NCBI RefSeq assembly: GCF_009727055.1 | Contig: NC_052349.1 | Span: 91,493,236-91,557,235 of the forward strand | DNA from: Benincasa hispida | Taxonomy: Eukaryota > Streptophyta > Magnoliopsida > Cucurbitales > Cucurbitaceae | Direction: 5' to 3' | Length of the DNA: 64,000 bases | Part shown: positions 1-12,189 of the stretch, piece by piece | How positions within the stretch are numbered: position 1 is the stretch's first letter | Layout of the letters: each line of letters begins with the position of its first letter | Made by a program: the position numbers and the translations under genes | The notes under the pieces: model-generated | The model's database searches: none | The model's input: the letters and a program-made list of their open reading frames with translations, nothing else | What the model was told of the DNA's origin: nothing

Positions 1-1326
1 AAGACTACCTTTCTAAATGGTAATCTTGAGGAGACCATTTATATGGTGCAACCCGAGGGATTCATAGCCCAAGGTTAAGAGCAAAAGCTTTGCAAACTGA
101 ATCGGTCCATTTATGGACTCAAATAGGCGTCTCGATCTTAGAACATAAGGTTTGATACTGTGATCAAATCTTATGGCTTTAACCAAAACATTGATGAGCC
201 TTGTGTCTACAAGTCAATCATCAACAGTTCAGTAGTTTTCCTAGTGTTATATGTAGACGATATCCTACTCATTGGGAATGATGTAGGTTTACTGACTTCA
301 GTTGAGAACTGGCTAGCGACCCTATTCCAAATGAAAGATTTGGGAGAGGCTTAGTTTGTTCTTGGGATTCAGATCTTTTAAGATCGAAAGAACAAAGTGC
401 TAGCACTATCTCAAGCATCATACATTGACAAGATGTTGATCAAGTACTCAATACAGAACTTCAAGAGGGGCCTTTTTCCTTTTTGTCATGGAGTTACATT
501 ATCTAAGGAGCAATATCCTAAGACTCCTCAAGAGGTTAAGGAAATGAGACAGGTCCCCTGTGTATCTATCGTTGCCAGTTTGATGTATGTGATGTTATGT
601 ACTAAACCTGACATCTGCTATGCTGTGAGGATAGTCAGTAGATATCAGTCTAACTTAGGATAGGGTCATTGGACTACTGTCAAGAACATCCTCAAGTATC
701 TTTGGAGAACGAGGGACTACATGCTTGTGTATGGATCTAAGGATTTGATCCTTACTGGATACACAGACTCTGATAAGGATTCTCGAAAATCCACTTCAGG
801 ATCAGTGTTCACTCTTAAAGGATGAGTTGTAGTATGGCGAAGCACTAAGTAGGGGTGCATTGCTGACTCCACTATGGAGGCCGAGTATGTAGCGGCTTGT
901 GAAGCTGCTAAGAAGGCCGCTTGGATCAGGAAGTTCCTGACTGATATGGAAGTTGCTCCAGACATGTCTAGACCCATCACCCTTTATTGTGATAATAGTG
1001 GTATTGTGGCGAATTCCAGAGAGCCTAGGAGTCACAAGTGTGACAAGCATATCAGCAAAAATACCATCTCAGCAGAGAGATTGTGCATCGAGGGGACGTG
1101 ATTGTCACAAAAATAGCATCGGAGCATAATGTTACTGATCCGTTTACGAAGGCTCTCATGGCTACAGTGTTTGAAGGTCACCTTCAAAGCATAGGTCTAC
1201 GGGACCATCCGCGGCTAGACTAGGGCAAGTTAGAGTATTGTTGTATTGGGCCTTTGTGCCCTAGTTTATTAATTTGTACTTGTAATTTTCTTTTAGACTC
1301 CACTAGCTTTAGGACAAGTGGTAAAT
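1..1326 (+). pseudogene. Ty1/copia reverse transcriptase-RNase H relic (3' end of pol)
   Basis: This is the end of a Copia polyprotein whose start lies left of the window. Translated in pieces it shows the RT core with YVDDILLIGND, then the PDICYAV segment, then RNase H motifs around MEAEYVAACEAAKKAAWI and LYCDNSGIVAN. The reading is broken by several in-frame stops (near 77, 125 and 352) and a lost stretch near 770-800, so it cannot encode a working enzyme. RT copies element RNA into DNA and RNase H removes the template. It runs directly into an LTR at 1327, as expected for the 3' end of an element, and shares its layout with the minus-strand copy at 10.8-12.2 kb. Confidence 0.93.
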
Positions 1327-3325
1327 TGTTGGGGTTAATGCCCTAAATCTCGTAGGGTCTAGTAGTTTGTAAACACGTGTATGAACATACATTTGTGATG
1401 TAATAATATGAGATATTTTCTTCACTATTGTCTTTGAAATATGAGATATTTTAGTTGCATTAACCACAAACCAATAAACTAACCTCCAAGGTTATCGTTG
1501 TAACTTAAGCATGTATGTGATGACATACAAGTGGATCGTGCTTTAAGTGATAACCTAATTGGTCTGTAGTATATGGATAAAGGAGGGAAACCTTATCATG
1601 TTGATGTTACGAGTGTGGCCCGATTTATAGATGTTACAAGTGTTGTAAAGTGCTACAAATGGTCTGATCCTGACCATTCATGTATTAGACATGCGAGCGA
1701 GGATGCTTTATACAAAAGATTTTGTATAAGACTGGACCACGAAATGTTAAGTCTCGTTATAAACGTCGTTCATGACAGAGACTTTCATTTCACTAGGATG
1801 ACCATAGGTAACATGACCATAAGCTTGAGTGAGTTAGGAACTCCTGCCTATGAGGATGGTCCTTTGATTTGTATAGGTGCGAATGGCCAGATCGCCAACT
1901 CAAACCTACCTCTTTGAGAATTGGTCTGATTGGGGAGCTGGGAACTCAGCTACACAAAACGGAATTCACTCCTTCCCCGATTTAGGGATAAATAGATAAA
2001 TTGCTCCCTCAAGGGCTGATTCTGGGACTTGAACAATGTGGCGCCACACCTTATCTTTGCTCGAGAATGATTTACTCATAGTAGGACTATGATGTATTAT
2101 TCATTAGAGGAATCAGTGGTACTTAAGGAGTTAGATGTAATTAGAGAGGCAAAACGGTAAATTGGCCCAACTGTACTTACGAGAAATTTATGTAGGGTCA
2201 TCGTACTGTGGATTGGTTATATCAAATGCACATAGAAATATATCTGTAGTGCGAAGAGTGTAGTTGTCGGACTTTAGTGGAATGTCCGACAGTTAACGGA
2301 TGGTGGATATCGTGATTAAAGAGTTTAGTCAGTTATTCACGTACCGTTGGAGCTTCAAGCTACAGGTCCATAAGGTCCCCTTGGTAACTCAATGGATTCA
2401 TGTTGAGAATCAGTTTTTGGGTTAGTTTGAAGTGTTCAAATTAACAAGAGGAAATTTGATTATATATGATATAATTAAATTGCACCAATTATATGAGATA
2501 TGATTGACTTAATGTATTAGATACATTAATTGGAGGAATTATTATTAAATGCTATAAGGGAGAAAAAGAACTATGGTTTATATATTGCATGAGATGTGAT
2601 ATTAAAACTATAAGTTATGAATATATATTATTTTTATTTATAATAAAATCAATTATGGGATAATTGGTTACGGTTTTTTCTCTCATTAACCAACTTAGTG
2701 GGAAGTTGTGATCAATTATGGTAACTAATGGATAAAATGAAAATCATTTTCATTTTTATAGTATGCGATCATTAAGCGATTGAGAATCTTACGATCAAAA
2801 GAATTAGCTATACGATAGCTTGAGAGCATACACGATCGTGCAACGAGTTTTCTATACGATAGTCACTTGTTTTCTAAACGATCGAGTACTCAGTCTATAC
2901 GATAGACTATAGTCATCTCCCACTTATTCAATCGTCTATACAATCTATCTAATTCCTTCTACCCTCTACCAAATCCTATAGAGCCCACAACTCCTGAATT
3001 CTCACATTGAGAATACCAAGGTAGCATACTGGTGGTGTCTACTTCTTGTTCGAGGGTCGAGTGAGATTTGTTCTTGTTCGAGGAGATTGCTAAGGCGTGA
3101 CGTTCGTGTTGATGAACGATCGTGCAGTAAGATCGAGGGAACGAGAAGAATAGTTCTTCAAGGGTGAATTCTCTCGATCCTTAGTATTTTCCTTTTGAAG
3201 CATGTTGTAATTTAGAGTTTTTGCATAACTATTACTGTTTGATTGTAAATGTATATGTTCTGTCATAATGGGGTTTGGAACGATCTCGCTTCCGCTCACT
3301 GGTCTCTTTGATAAGAGTTCCTTTA
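1327..3325 (+). repeat. Copia family A LTR, copy 1 (3' LTR)
   Basis: The LTR starts TGTTGGGGTTAATGCCC just after the pol relic. The same start occurs at 60809 (+) and, reverse-complemented, at 10805, 21350 and 63858. It extends about 2 kb to a degraded end near 3325, where TTCCTTTA matches the TTCCTTCA end of the copy at 17150. At 2766-2930 it carries a cluster of CGATCG/ACGATAG motifs shared with the other family-A LTRs. The exact 3' boundary is uncertain by some tens of bases because the end is decayed. Confidence 0.85.
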
Positions 3326-3329
3326 GAAA

Positions 3330-4038
3330 GAAATATAAATTATAGGTTATGTTGTATTTGATCCAATATAAAAACTATAGGTTATGTGTTATATTCAATA
3401 TATTATATGATAAGGTGGTTATCATATATATATAATAATAATCTTTAAATTAATTTAGGAGGAAGTCGTAACTCCCTCCCTCTCTTTCTCTCAATCAAAC
3501 GTGTGTGGGGGAGTAATTGTTCAGTTACACGATATTATATATATTAAATAATTTTTTAAATTAATTTAGGAGGGAGTTGTAACTCCTTCCCCCTCTTTTC
3601 TCTCAATCAGACATGTATGGAGGAGTAGTTGTTCAGTTTTCATGATATTCATCCTCTTCACAGAAGATTACAGGAACACTCTTCCCCAACGAAAATTGGT
3701 TTTTTGCAATTTTTTCTCTCCTTCATCTCAATTCTTCTCTCCCTTTTCTCAAAATATAGCAGAGCCCACACACTCTTGCTAATTCTCAACCCCTACAGAG
3801 AATACAGAAGGTTCATTTGTGGTGGTGGCCAAATTGGGTTGCTACAATTTTTTGGAGATCGAGTTCCAAAACAAAGAGTTCGTGACCATTTGGAAGGGAA
3901 TACGTGAAGACTTTGGTTCTTCAAGGGTAAGTGATCCAAATCCTTTTCTCTCTGTTAATTCTTTACATGTTGTAAATCCTGTAAAATGCATAATTGGTTT
4001 CTCTGTATTTTTAATTCTATGAAATTTAAAAATTGGGA
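3330..4038 (+). repeat. Copia LTR fragment related to family A, with an internal duplication
   Basis: The sequence resembles the 3' half of LTR A: a 'GATAAGGTGGTTATCATATA' segment, then 'GAGAATACAGAAGG' followed by a GTGGTGG tract, then a terminal CCTGCTTCA near 4038. Two diverged copies of a roughly 90-bp stretch (about 3441-3526 and 3551-3638) lie head to tail inside it, each ending GTTCAGTT. The 5' half of the LTR is absent. Short reading frames here are LTR sequence, not genes. Confidence 0.6.
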
Positions 4039-4055
4039 ACAATCCTGCTTCAGTA

Positions 4056-4253
4056 GTGGACCTCACCGTTCCTTCAATTGAGCACAAGGAGGAGGTGAAG
4101 TCTATCCAATCTTCAAGTGACAAAAGCCCTACTGCAAAGGGAAAGAAAGTTTGGGTGCAAGTTCCTGAAGAGAAGAAAAAGAAACAAGAGGAAGAGGTCA
4201 AACAAGAAGTAATATTGTTAGGTAATCTTCATGTTAAGCAGAAGGACCTATAA
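4056..4253 (+). other. Unrecognised Lys/Glu-rich open stretch
   Basis: A 65-codon open frame beginning with GTG, not ATG, follows directly after the LTR fragment. It encodes a charged, lysine- and glutamate-rich peptide with a KKKKQEEEVKQE run. It has no motif I recognise. It could be a gag piece of the neighbouring Gypsy relic or chance. I do not call it a gene. Confidence 0.2.
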
Positions 4254-4399
4254 TTCATGTCATAAAATGCATGAATTTGAGCTTCTATTTGGGCACTTTT
4301 ACTATGAAAAAAAAGGATTTTTGCATGAGGTTTCCTCAAATATTAGTCATATTTTGTTAAACTAAGTTTTTTGGAAGGTAATAATGCTTGAACATTGTT

Positions 4400-5870
4400 A
4401 TTTGTGATTTGGAACTAATCTATTAAACTTTGGCAGGTTTGAGGTTGTTTCTGCAAAATTTACATCTGATGCGGCCATAGCAGTGAGCCCTAAAATTCTA
4501 GAAAATAAAACAGTCAAAACAGTTTTGATTTTCATGACTTGATCAGTTATTTATCTTCGATTTTCGCATGAAAATCGTTCAGAGCTTGAAATCCATCATT
4601 TCCTAACCATTTTTGTGCCTATAAAAGGGTTGGAAACCCTTGCCCTCAAGGATGCAGCTCACCATAGCCCCCCTCCCCCATCTTCTTCTTTACCGATTCT
4701 GCCATCTTTTACAACAACCCCTTGGGTTCCTTCTCAATATTTCAAGTCATTAGCTTTAAGAACAGAAGTTTCTCTAAGGTGTAGCGACTCTAGGATAACT
4801 CTTCCCACATAAGTGTGTGTTGAGGAATGATTTCACCTTGGAAAAGGGAAAATCATCATGGGGAAAAACTTGAAGTTTGAGAACCTTCCCAAGTTCTTTA
4901 AAGTTGTTAATTTCTAGCTTTATTTTCCATTTAGTTCTTGTAATTGTTTTATTTTTCCATTTTTTCATCAATCGAATTACATTGTAGCAAGGATTCTTGA
5001 TTTAATAAAAATGTTTACTTTGTCATCGATCATGAGCTAAACTGTTCAAAGGGTTCAACAATGTGGATGCCCTAGGGTTTTTATGGCTTAAGCAATATTG
5101 CACTTCATACCAACTTTATTTATGCATTCTTTTTGTGAAATTAAAGTTAATATTAGTAATTTAATTGGCCATTTAATTTAACAATCCAATGGAGCTTTAA
5201 TGTTGAGAAGGCTAGAGTGTAAATGGATCTGACTAAGAGCCTAGGAATAGGAAAGTCATGTCACCTTAGGAATGAGGGACACCATAGGGTAAAGAAACTA
5301 AACTTAAATTAATCTAGGGTTCAACTACCCATGGGAACATTCGGTAATAGCTGCTTAAAACTCCTAAAGGAACTAGGCACCAAACCGAATAGGTGTAGAT
5401 TTATGCCAATACATATTTCATTATCTTGGTGTGATGCATTCACATCATTTTTTACATAGAGTCCGAAAGGTTGAAGCATTGTTAGCCTTGTTCGATTACC
5501 ATTGTTTACTATTTTTAACTTCAATTCCTACTCATTCATATTGTACTTCATTCTGGTTACCTTCGGTTGCATTAGAATTACACTCTTGATCAAATCAAAA
5601 CTACTGCTAGTCATGTAGGTTTGATACTCGGAAGACTCTGAGATTATTACTTTTTCGACAGAATATGCTTGCAATTAGACATTGCTCGTCTGAAATATTC
5701 TACCTTTCATACATTTCATCAATCAACCCTAGGTACGTTTTCTATGCCCTGTCTGATAGGCATCTAAAAATTTAAGCATGCTATGCTAAATTTAGGGTCT
5801 GCAATAAACATAATGTCTGGTTTTGTTTATTCTGATTTTCAGTCTCATATCCTGTACCCTGCTGATATTT
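4400..5870 (+). repeat. Probable Gypsy LTR/leader remnant, non-coding
   Basis: No reading frame of note. A TATA-like CCTATAAAAGGG at 4618-4629 and an AATAAAA about 380 bp downstream (near 5000) fit the promoter and polyadenylation zone of a plant LTR. It lies upstream of the Gypsy protease relic at 5881 on the same strand. I could not define LTR ends or a second LTR, so the assignment is tentative. Confidence 0.35.
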
Positions 5871-5880
5871 TGGTGCATTA

Positions 5881-6092
5881 GCTAACCATTCTCTTGTTAG
5901 GCTAGTTGGTTTGGCTAAAGATATGCTTGTTAGAGTCAATGACTATCCTTGTGATTTCTACGTGATTGATATGAATGTTGATTCTTCTTCTTCGTCAAAA
6001 TTGTCTGTGTTGTTAAGGTGACCCTTCTTAAAGATTGCTAGGGCTGTTATTGATGTTGATCAAGAATCCCTAACTCTAAGGTACAAAGAGAA
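5881..6092 (+). pseudogene. Gypsy (Athila/Tat-like) retropepsin relic
   Basis: The frame starting at 5881 reads a retropepsin-like region: VRVNDYPCDFYVIDM, a serine run, then KLSVLLR*PFLKIARAVIDVD, and LTLRYK. In plant Gypsy elements this is the second half of the aspartic protease, where LLGRPFLxTA is nearly invariant. Here the Gly-Arg pair is replaced by Arg and a TGA stop at about 6019, so the copy is dead. Protease normally cuts Gag-Pol. No RT or integrase follows before the element's 3' end near 6.5 kb, so the pol core has been deleted. Confidence 0.75.
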
Positions 6093-6299
6093 TATTGGGA
6101 AAAAAAAATATGATTGACTCTCTCACTACTGATAACCCTATTTGTTCTAGTACTCATATTTTTCAGGACAGTGGTTAACCTGCTAAGTTGGGGATGGGAG
6201 ATGGAAACTTGGTGGTGTATGTCGATTATGGTTGATGAAGTCGATTTGGGTCAAGTATGCTGATCTTAGACAATTGCACTACCTAGATGCAGCTAGGAT

Positions 6300-6992
6300 T
6301 TACATTTTTATTGCTTTCTTAGTTTAGGTTTCCTTTCAGTTGTTTTTATTTTTCTTGAGCTTAATTCTTTCAAATTTTCTTGATCTTTATATTTTTGTTG
6401 ACTATGATAAGATGGAGAGAATTAATTTTTTATGAGCTAGATATCACCACCATCCAGTGTGCCAAATTTCAAGGAAGTTTTCTATTTCCCTTTTATTTTG
6501 TATGTTTTTCTTTTCTTTATCACATTAGGGACAATGTTAGATTTTAAGTTAGAGATGGGGTATGTCTGTGTTCCAGCTAGAGCCCTTGAGCATCTGGCTC
6601 TGGTTATTTTACTTGTGTGCTTATATGCATGTTTGCTCATGTTAAGTGGTTCGTTATGATGACTAGTCTATGACACACTCCCTTGTGATTTTAATTTGTA
6701 TGACATGATGTTTCATATAAATAATCATGATTTTTAGCCCTTTTTAAACAAATTTCTTGTTTCTCATGCACACTTAAGTTCTTTATCTACCTACATTAGG
6801 CATTGCATGCTTAGAATCATATTACTTAATTTCTGTATTTGTTGTCACTCCGATAGGCCCATTGATTATAGAATGTCTTGCATGATTGGTTGTAATATAA
6901 TACTAAGGGATGATTTATATGCCTACTTTAAAAAAAAAAAAAAAAAATCAGTTGATATATATTTGCATTGAAAAGAAATGTCATGAAAAAAG
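6300..6992 (+). other. Gypsy 3' non-coding region remnant
   Basis: No convincing gene. At about 6526-6556 the strand reads ATTAGGGACAATGTTAGATT, then TTAAGTTAGAGATGGGG. This resembles the GGGACAATGT ... TTTAAGTTTGGGGG signature near the 3' end of the internal region of plant Athila/Tat elements. An A18 run lies at 6930-6947. The stretch ends at the target duplication of the solo LTR that starts at 6993. Confidence 0.4.
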
Positions 6993-8864
6993 TGTAAGAT
7001 TGTATCAACAATAGCGGAAGTACAAGAATCATCTAAGCATTCAAATTCACTAATTTTGGCATAATATAAAGCATGCTTCTGCAGAAAAAATGGGTTTCAA
7101 GACATACCTCTTGTAGAACTTCTTCAAAGCTCTATCTCCAGCTGTTATCTTCTCCATATCTTGTTGTAGACCACCTCAAGATCTTCCCCACTATTCTCTT
7201 GGTGCTCTAGATTGAGTTGTGGGACTCAAAACAAGCTTGAATCAAGGGATGAAGGAGAATAGCACACTGCAGCAACCTCTGTTGAAGAACCTTTCTTCAA
7301 ACCAAATTTTCTCTCAAAATTATGTAGATTGCATGCCCGATTTTCACTCCAATCTTCTCATTATATTGCAGATCAACATGCAGAGAGAAGAGCTGCATGA
7401 GTTGCAGCTCATGCTTGGAGAAGACAAGACAAATATATTGCTTCATAAGTGAGCTAGTTCAAAGATGGATAATGGAAAAAACCATTTTTCCATTTAAGTG
7501 TTTTAGTTTTCCAATTTTCCTTTTTCAATTTTATCTCAAAATAAAAAATTTGATGTAATAAAATCTATTTTGATTTTAAAAAATGAAAATTTTAATTAAT
7601 TCATAAATTAATTATTAAATAAAACATAATTAATTTGATATCAAATATTAAATTAATTTTAACACATATCCATCTTTATATATTTAAATCATATTTAAAT
7701 ATATAAATTCTCCTAATCCGTTTAATTCTAAAATTAAACATATAATTATATCTCATATAATTACTAATTCCCATAATTCTAATTTGAACGTTTCAAATTA
7801 ACTTATCACGCTATTCTAGAGCTAGTCCGTTACGAGCTAGTAGGGGGATCTCATGGACCAACAGATCATGGGCTCCAACGATCCAAGATTAATCGGCTAA
7901 ACTCATTAGACCAGATTAATCTCCATTCGTTAACTAATGAGTCATTCCACCAAAGCCCATAGTTGCACTCCCCTCACTGTAGATATATTATGTCCACATG
8001 ATTTAACCATAATCAGCAAGTCGACCCTTCACAAGTTGTTTGTAATAACGACTGGGTCAAATATCTGTTTTACCCCCGAGATTACGTCTTATTTCTCAAG
8101 TCCCTACTGATCCTCTAATCAACAACTGGTTTGTAATCCAATCACCAAACCAAACTCTCTCAACCAGTGAGAGGATGGAGCCCCTTGTTCAAAACCTGGA
8201 TTCAATACTTAAGAGAACAACCTTTCTCCTATCCCTAAATCGGGTAGGCGTGAACTCTGTCTTGCACCCTATGTCCCCAGCTATCTATCCGGTCTTACCC
8301 CTGAAATGGGAGTCTTATTGAGCCGGCGCTATTGAGCCAACCCTCAACTATGCAAATCTAAGGACAATCCCAAATAAACAGGAGTTCATAGTTAGCTCAG
8401 GATTAAGATTGAGTTACCTAGGTCATCTAGGTGAAATAGTCAGTCTTAAACAGTAAACAACGTTATAAAGTAAGAGTGGCTTATTTCTTGGTCCGAATCT
8501 TATGCAAACTCATTGAATAGGACACCCCCACTCCTCATGTCATAACATGTACGAATTAGGATCACATCGTATGAAGTACTTTACAACTCTTTGTAATAAC
8601 TACAGAGTAGGCCGCATCCAATGGTGTTACCAGAATAAGGTACCCAACCTCATTCATGTACCCTAGATCATTTTGACTATTTACTTGAACTCGGTCCACT
8701 CTTATGTCTCCACATAAAGTTCAAGTACTCATACAATAGTTATGGGTCTTAGTTTATTGGATTTAGACTTTCATACAATTTATGAGATCAATAACAAGTA
8801 TATTGATAATAGAAAATGTTTATCATTTTACAAACTGTCAGTTTTTAGGACATAAAACCCAATA
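6993..8864 (-). repeat. Solo LTR, family B copy 1 (TSD AAAAG)
   Basis: A 1872-bp LTR in minus orientation, homologous along its length to 55063-56824 and, inverted, to 51995-53826. It is flanked by a perfect 5-bp direct repeat AAAAG (6988-6992 and 8865-8869). The 5' end is mutated: TATTGGG instead of TGTTGGG. No internal region is attached. This is the product expected from LTR-LTR recombination. The open frames inside are not genes. Confidence 0.92.
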
Positions 8865-8869
8865 AAAAG

Positions 8870-9705
8870 ATGAACTTGTAATGTTATGCAAGACTAGGGG
8901 TAGAACGAGCTACGTTACTATGATTAGTTAGGACACTCGCGAAGAAAGAGTGATTATAGTTCCCTGTTGTGTGAAATCTAATGCTCCTAGGTAAAATAAA
9001 TGCAAGTTGAGATCCCAAAAGTTAAATGTCAGGCGTCTTAGTTGAAATATTACTGTCTTGATTGTTTTGATGCTTAATAGTTGGTGCATGAGCCAGTGTA
9101 GAGGTAAAAGAAATTGAAGGTCATTTAAAACCATTCCAGATAGTTAGGACTTAATTCTCGATCTTCCTTGGATTTATGTGTTTGTTTGGTTATTTTATAG
9201 GTTTTGGGAACCTAGGAGGTAGAATTGACTATTTCAAGCCATTTGGGATTAATTTGGAGCAATTTTGAGCTAAATTGAGCATTCGAACTTCAAAGAATAT
9301 AAATTACCAAAATACCCTTAAAGAGAGCATTGCAACCCTCTACTAAGCGTAGCATTACGCTGAAAGACAAATTGAACACATTTCCAGCAGCATTGTAACA
9401 CCTCCCTTACGTTGCTTCGTTAAGCTACAAGGCAATAGCTGACATTGAAGAGAGCACTACAACATTGCCATATAGAATTGCAACGCTGCGAAGATTGATG
9501 AAAATCACAAAAATGCATGCATCTGCCTAAATTGACACAACATTACAACGTTGCCTTTACGTCCGAGGTCTACACTTTGATTGGAGCGTTGCAACACTAC
9601 AACAATGTTATAAATACTTCTTTTGCAGAATTAGGTAAAAAAAGGAAAGGGGAGACAACGAAGATGATGAAGATCCGTATGGTAATTCGATTATATCTGT
9701 GGACC
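8870..9705. other. Non-coding repeat-like stretch, family unassigned
   Basis: No gene seen. Short motifs built on GCATTGCAAC / ACAACGTTGCC recur around 9330-9620. It continues the sequence interrupted by the solo LTR at 6993-8864, so it is probably the rest of the Gypsy relic. It ends at the truncated LTR A at about 9706. Confidence 0.4.
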
Positions 9706-9732
9706 GATCATATCATATATAATCGAATTACC
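9681..9732. repeat. Perfect 16-bp inverted repeat at an LTR break
   Basis: GGTAATTCGATTATAT at 9681-9696 is the exact reverse complement of 9717-9732, separated by 20 bases. The right arm belongs to LTR A (compare 20253-20273). The left arm lies outside it, exactly where homology to LTR A stops. Confidence 0.8.
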
Positions 9733-10805
9733 TCTTGTCAATATGAATATTTAAATCAACACCAAGAACTGATCTCAACTTGAATCCATTGAGCTACCAA
9801 GAGGACCTTATGAACCTATAGCTCGAAGCTCCAACGGTACATGAATAACTGACTAAACTATTTAGTCACGGGATCCACCATCCGTTAATTGTCAGGCACT
9901 TCACTAAAGATCGACAGCTGAACTCTTCTTACCACAGATATATTATGTGTCCATCTTAACCAATCAACAGTACGATAACCCTTTATAGATCACTTATAAG
10001 TACAACTTAGCCAATAACCGTTAAGCCTCTGTAGTTACATCTAACAACTTAAGTACCACTGGATCCTCTAATGAACATAAGTCATAGTCCTACTATGACT
10101 AAGTCCTCTCTTCCAAAGAGAAGCTATGGCCATTATGTTCAAGCCCCAGAATCAGCTCTTAAGGGAGAAATCTCTCTACTTACCCCTGTTTTAGGAAAGA
10201 AGTGAATTCCATCTTGTGTATTGAGTTCCCAGCTCCCAAATCAGACAAGTCGCAAAAAGATAAGCATGTTGAGTTGGCAATCTGGCCACTCTCACCCATA
10301 CCAATCAAAGGACCACCTCAAAGATAGGAGTTCCCAAAACACTCAGGATTGAGGTCGTGTCACCTATGGTCATTAAGGTGAGATATAAGTCTCTAGTATC
10401 AACGACGTTATATATAGAGTCTAGTCATCTCGTGGTTTGGCCTTACATAAACTCTTTGTATAGGACACCCTCGCTCGCATGTCTCCACATGAATGGTCAG
10501 GATCTACCATCTGTAGTAGTTTACAACACTTGCAAACCTCTACAAAGCGGGTCATATTCGTAGTGTCACTAAAATCAGGTATCCCACCTTAATTCTTATA
10601 CTACATACCTATTTAGGTTATCACTTAAGGCATGATCCACTCATATATCACATATACATGCTTAAGTTTACATATGATAACCATGGAGCTTTGTTTATTG
10701 GATATAAGTAAATGCCAGAATGAAATAACAGTTATCTTATTCATAAAACAATGTGTACATTACAAATAACGAGACTCCGGGAGAATTAGGACACCAATCC
10801 CAACA
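9706..10805 (-). repeat. Copia family A LTR, truncated (3' LTR of the minus-strand element)
   Basis: On the minus strand the LTR starts TGTTGGGATTGGTGTCC at 10805 and matches the 5' LTR at 20.25-21.35 kb closely. Homology stops near 9706, so about 1.1 kb of a roughly 2.1-kb LTR remains. The purine-rich GGACAAGTGGGAGAT just inside the element (10807-10822) is the likely polypurine tract. Confidence 0.9.
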
Positions 10806-10912
10806 ATCTCCCACTTGTCCTAATGCCTCGGAAGACTAATGTACAATACAATATAAAATATGTACAATATACAATAAACTAGGGTATACCCCAGTATCAT
10901 CTTCCACTTGTC

Positions 10913-12189
10913 CTAGACAAGATGCCGCATGTCCCACAAACCCAAACTCTCCAGGTGACCCTCGAACACTTTAGCCATGAGTGCCTTTGTAAAGGGATCA
11001 ACAACATTGTGCTCCAACGTGATCTTCATGACTATTACATCACCGTGATGCACAATCTCCCTGATCAAATGGTATTTTCGCTCTATATGCTTACCCTGAC
11101 GATGACTCTGAGGCTCCTTTGAATTTGCCACAGCCCCGCTGTTATCACAATNNNNNNNNNNNNNNNNNNNNNNNNNNNNNNNNNNNNNNNNNNNNNNNNN
11201 NNNNNNNNNNNNNNNNNNNNNNNNNNNNNNNNNNNNNNNNNNNNNNNNNNNNNNNNNNNNNNNNNNNNNNNNNNNNNNNNNNNNNNNNNNNNNNNNNNNN
11301 NNNNNNNNNNNNNNNNNNNNNNNNNNNNNNNNNNNNNNNNNNNNNNNNNNNNNNNNNNNNNNNNNNNNNNNNNNNNNNNNNNNNNNNNNNNNNNNNNNNN
11401 NNNNNNNNNNNNNNNNNNNNNNNNNNNNNNNNNNNNAGAATCTCTATCGGTTTGAAAGTCAGAGTCTATGTATCCTGTAAGGATCAAATCCTTATCTCCA
11501 TATATGAGCATGTAGTCCCTCGTTCTCCGAAGATACTTGATGATCATCTTGACTGCCGTCCAATGATCAAATCCTAGATTGGACTGATAGCGACTGACAA
11601 TCCCTACTGCATAACAAATGTCGGGTCTGGTACACAACATTGCATACATCAAGCTTCCTACAATTGAAGCATAGGGAATCCATCTCATCTCCTCAACCTC
11701 TTGAGGTGTCTTAGGACATTGATCCTTAGACAAAACGATTCCATGCCTGAAAGGTAATAAACCCTTCTTGGAATCCTGCATCCTGTACCTGATCAACATT
11801 TGATCAATGTACAATGCCTGAGGCAGGCCTAATCGTTAGTTCTTATGATCTCGAATGATCTGGATCTCTAGAATGTATTGTGCCTCACCTAAATCTTTCA
11901 TTTGGAACTGGGCAGCTAGCCATTTCTTAATGTTAGTCAGATACCCTACATCATTCCCAATGAGTAGGATATCATTCACATACAGTACCAGGAAAGCTAC
12001 TAAGTTGTTGATGATCTTCTTGTAGACACAAGGCTCATCAACATTCTGATCAAAGCCAAACGACTTGACCGCAGTGTCAAATCTGATGTTCCATGATCTA
12101 GATGATTGTTTCAGCCCATAAATGGACCTATTAAGCTTGCAAATTTTTTGCTCTTGATCTGGAACTATGAACCCCTCTGATTGAGTCAT
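10913..12189 (-). pseudogene. Copia A reverse transcriptase-RNase H, broken and gapped
   Basis: In minus-strand order the fragment begins SEGFIVPDQEQKICKLNRS, then IYGLKQSSRSW, then LVLYVNDILLIGND. The RT active-site YVDD is changed to YVND, removing one catalytic aspartate. A stop separates this from the PDICYAVGIVSRYQSNLG part. A 285-base gap then removes most of RNase H, and the end reads HHGDVIVMKI ... DPFTKAL ... GLWDMRH. The layout matches the relic at 1-1326. With the altered active site, stop and gap it is not functional as assembled. Confidence 0.92.
11152..11436. other. Assembly gap (285 N)
   Basis: Run of N inside the RNase H region of the Copia A element. Sequences shared with other family-A copies probably defeated assembly. 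Reading frames spanning it are artefacts. Confidence 0.99.

Noticed and set aside
1573..1917. 114-codon plus-strand frame
   Set aside because: Lies wholly inside LTR A; the homologous segments at 10.3, 20.9, 61.1 and 63.4 kb do not preserve the frame.
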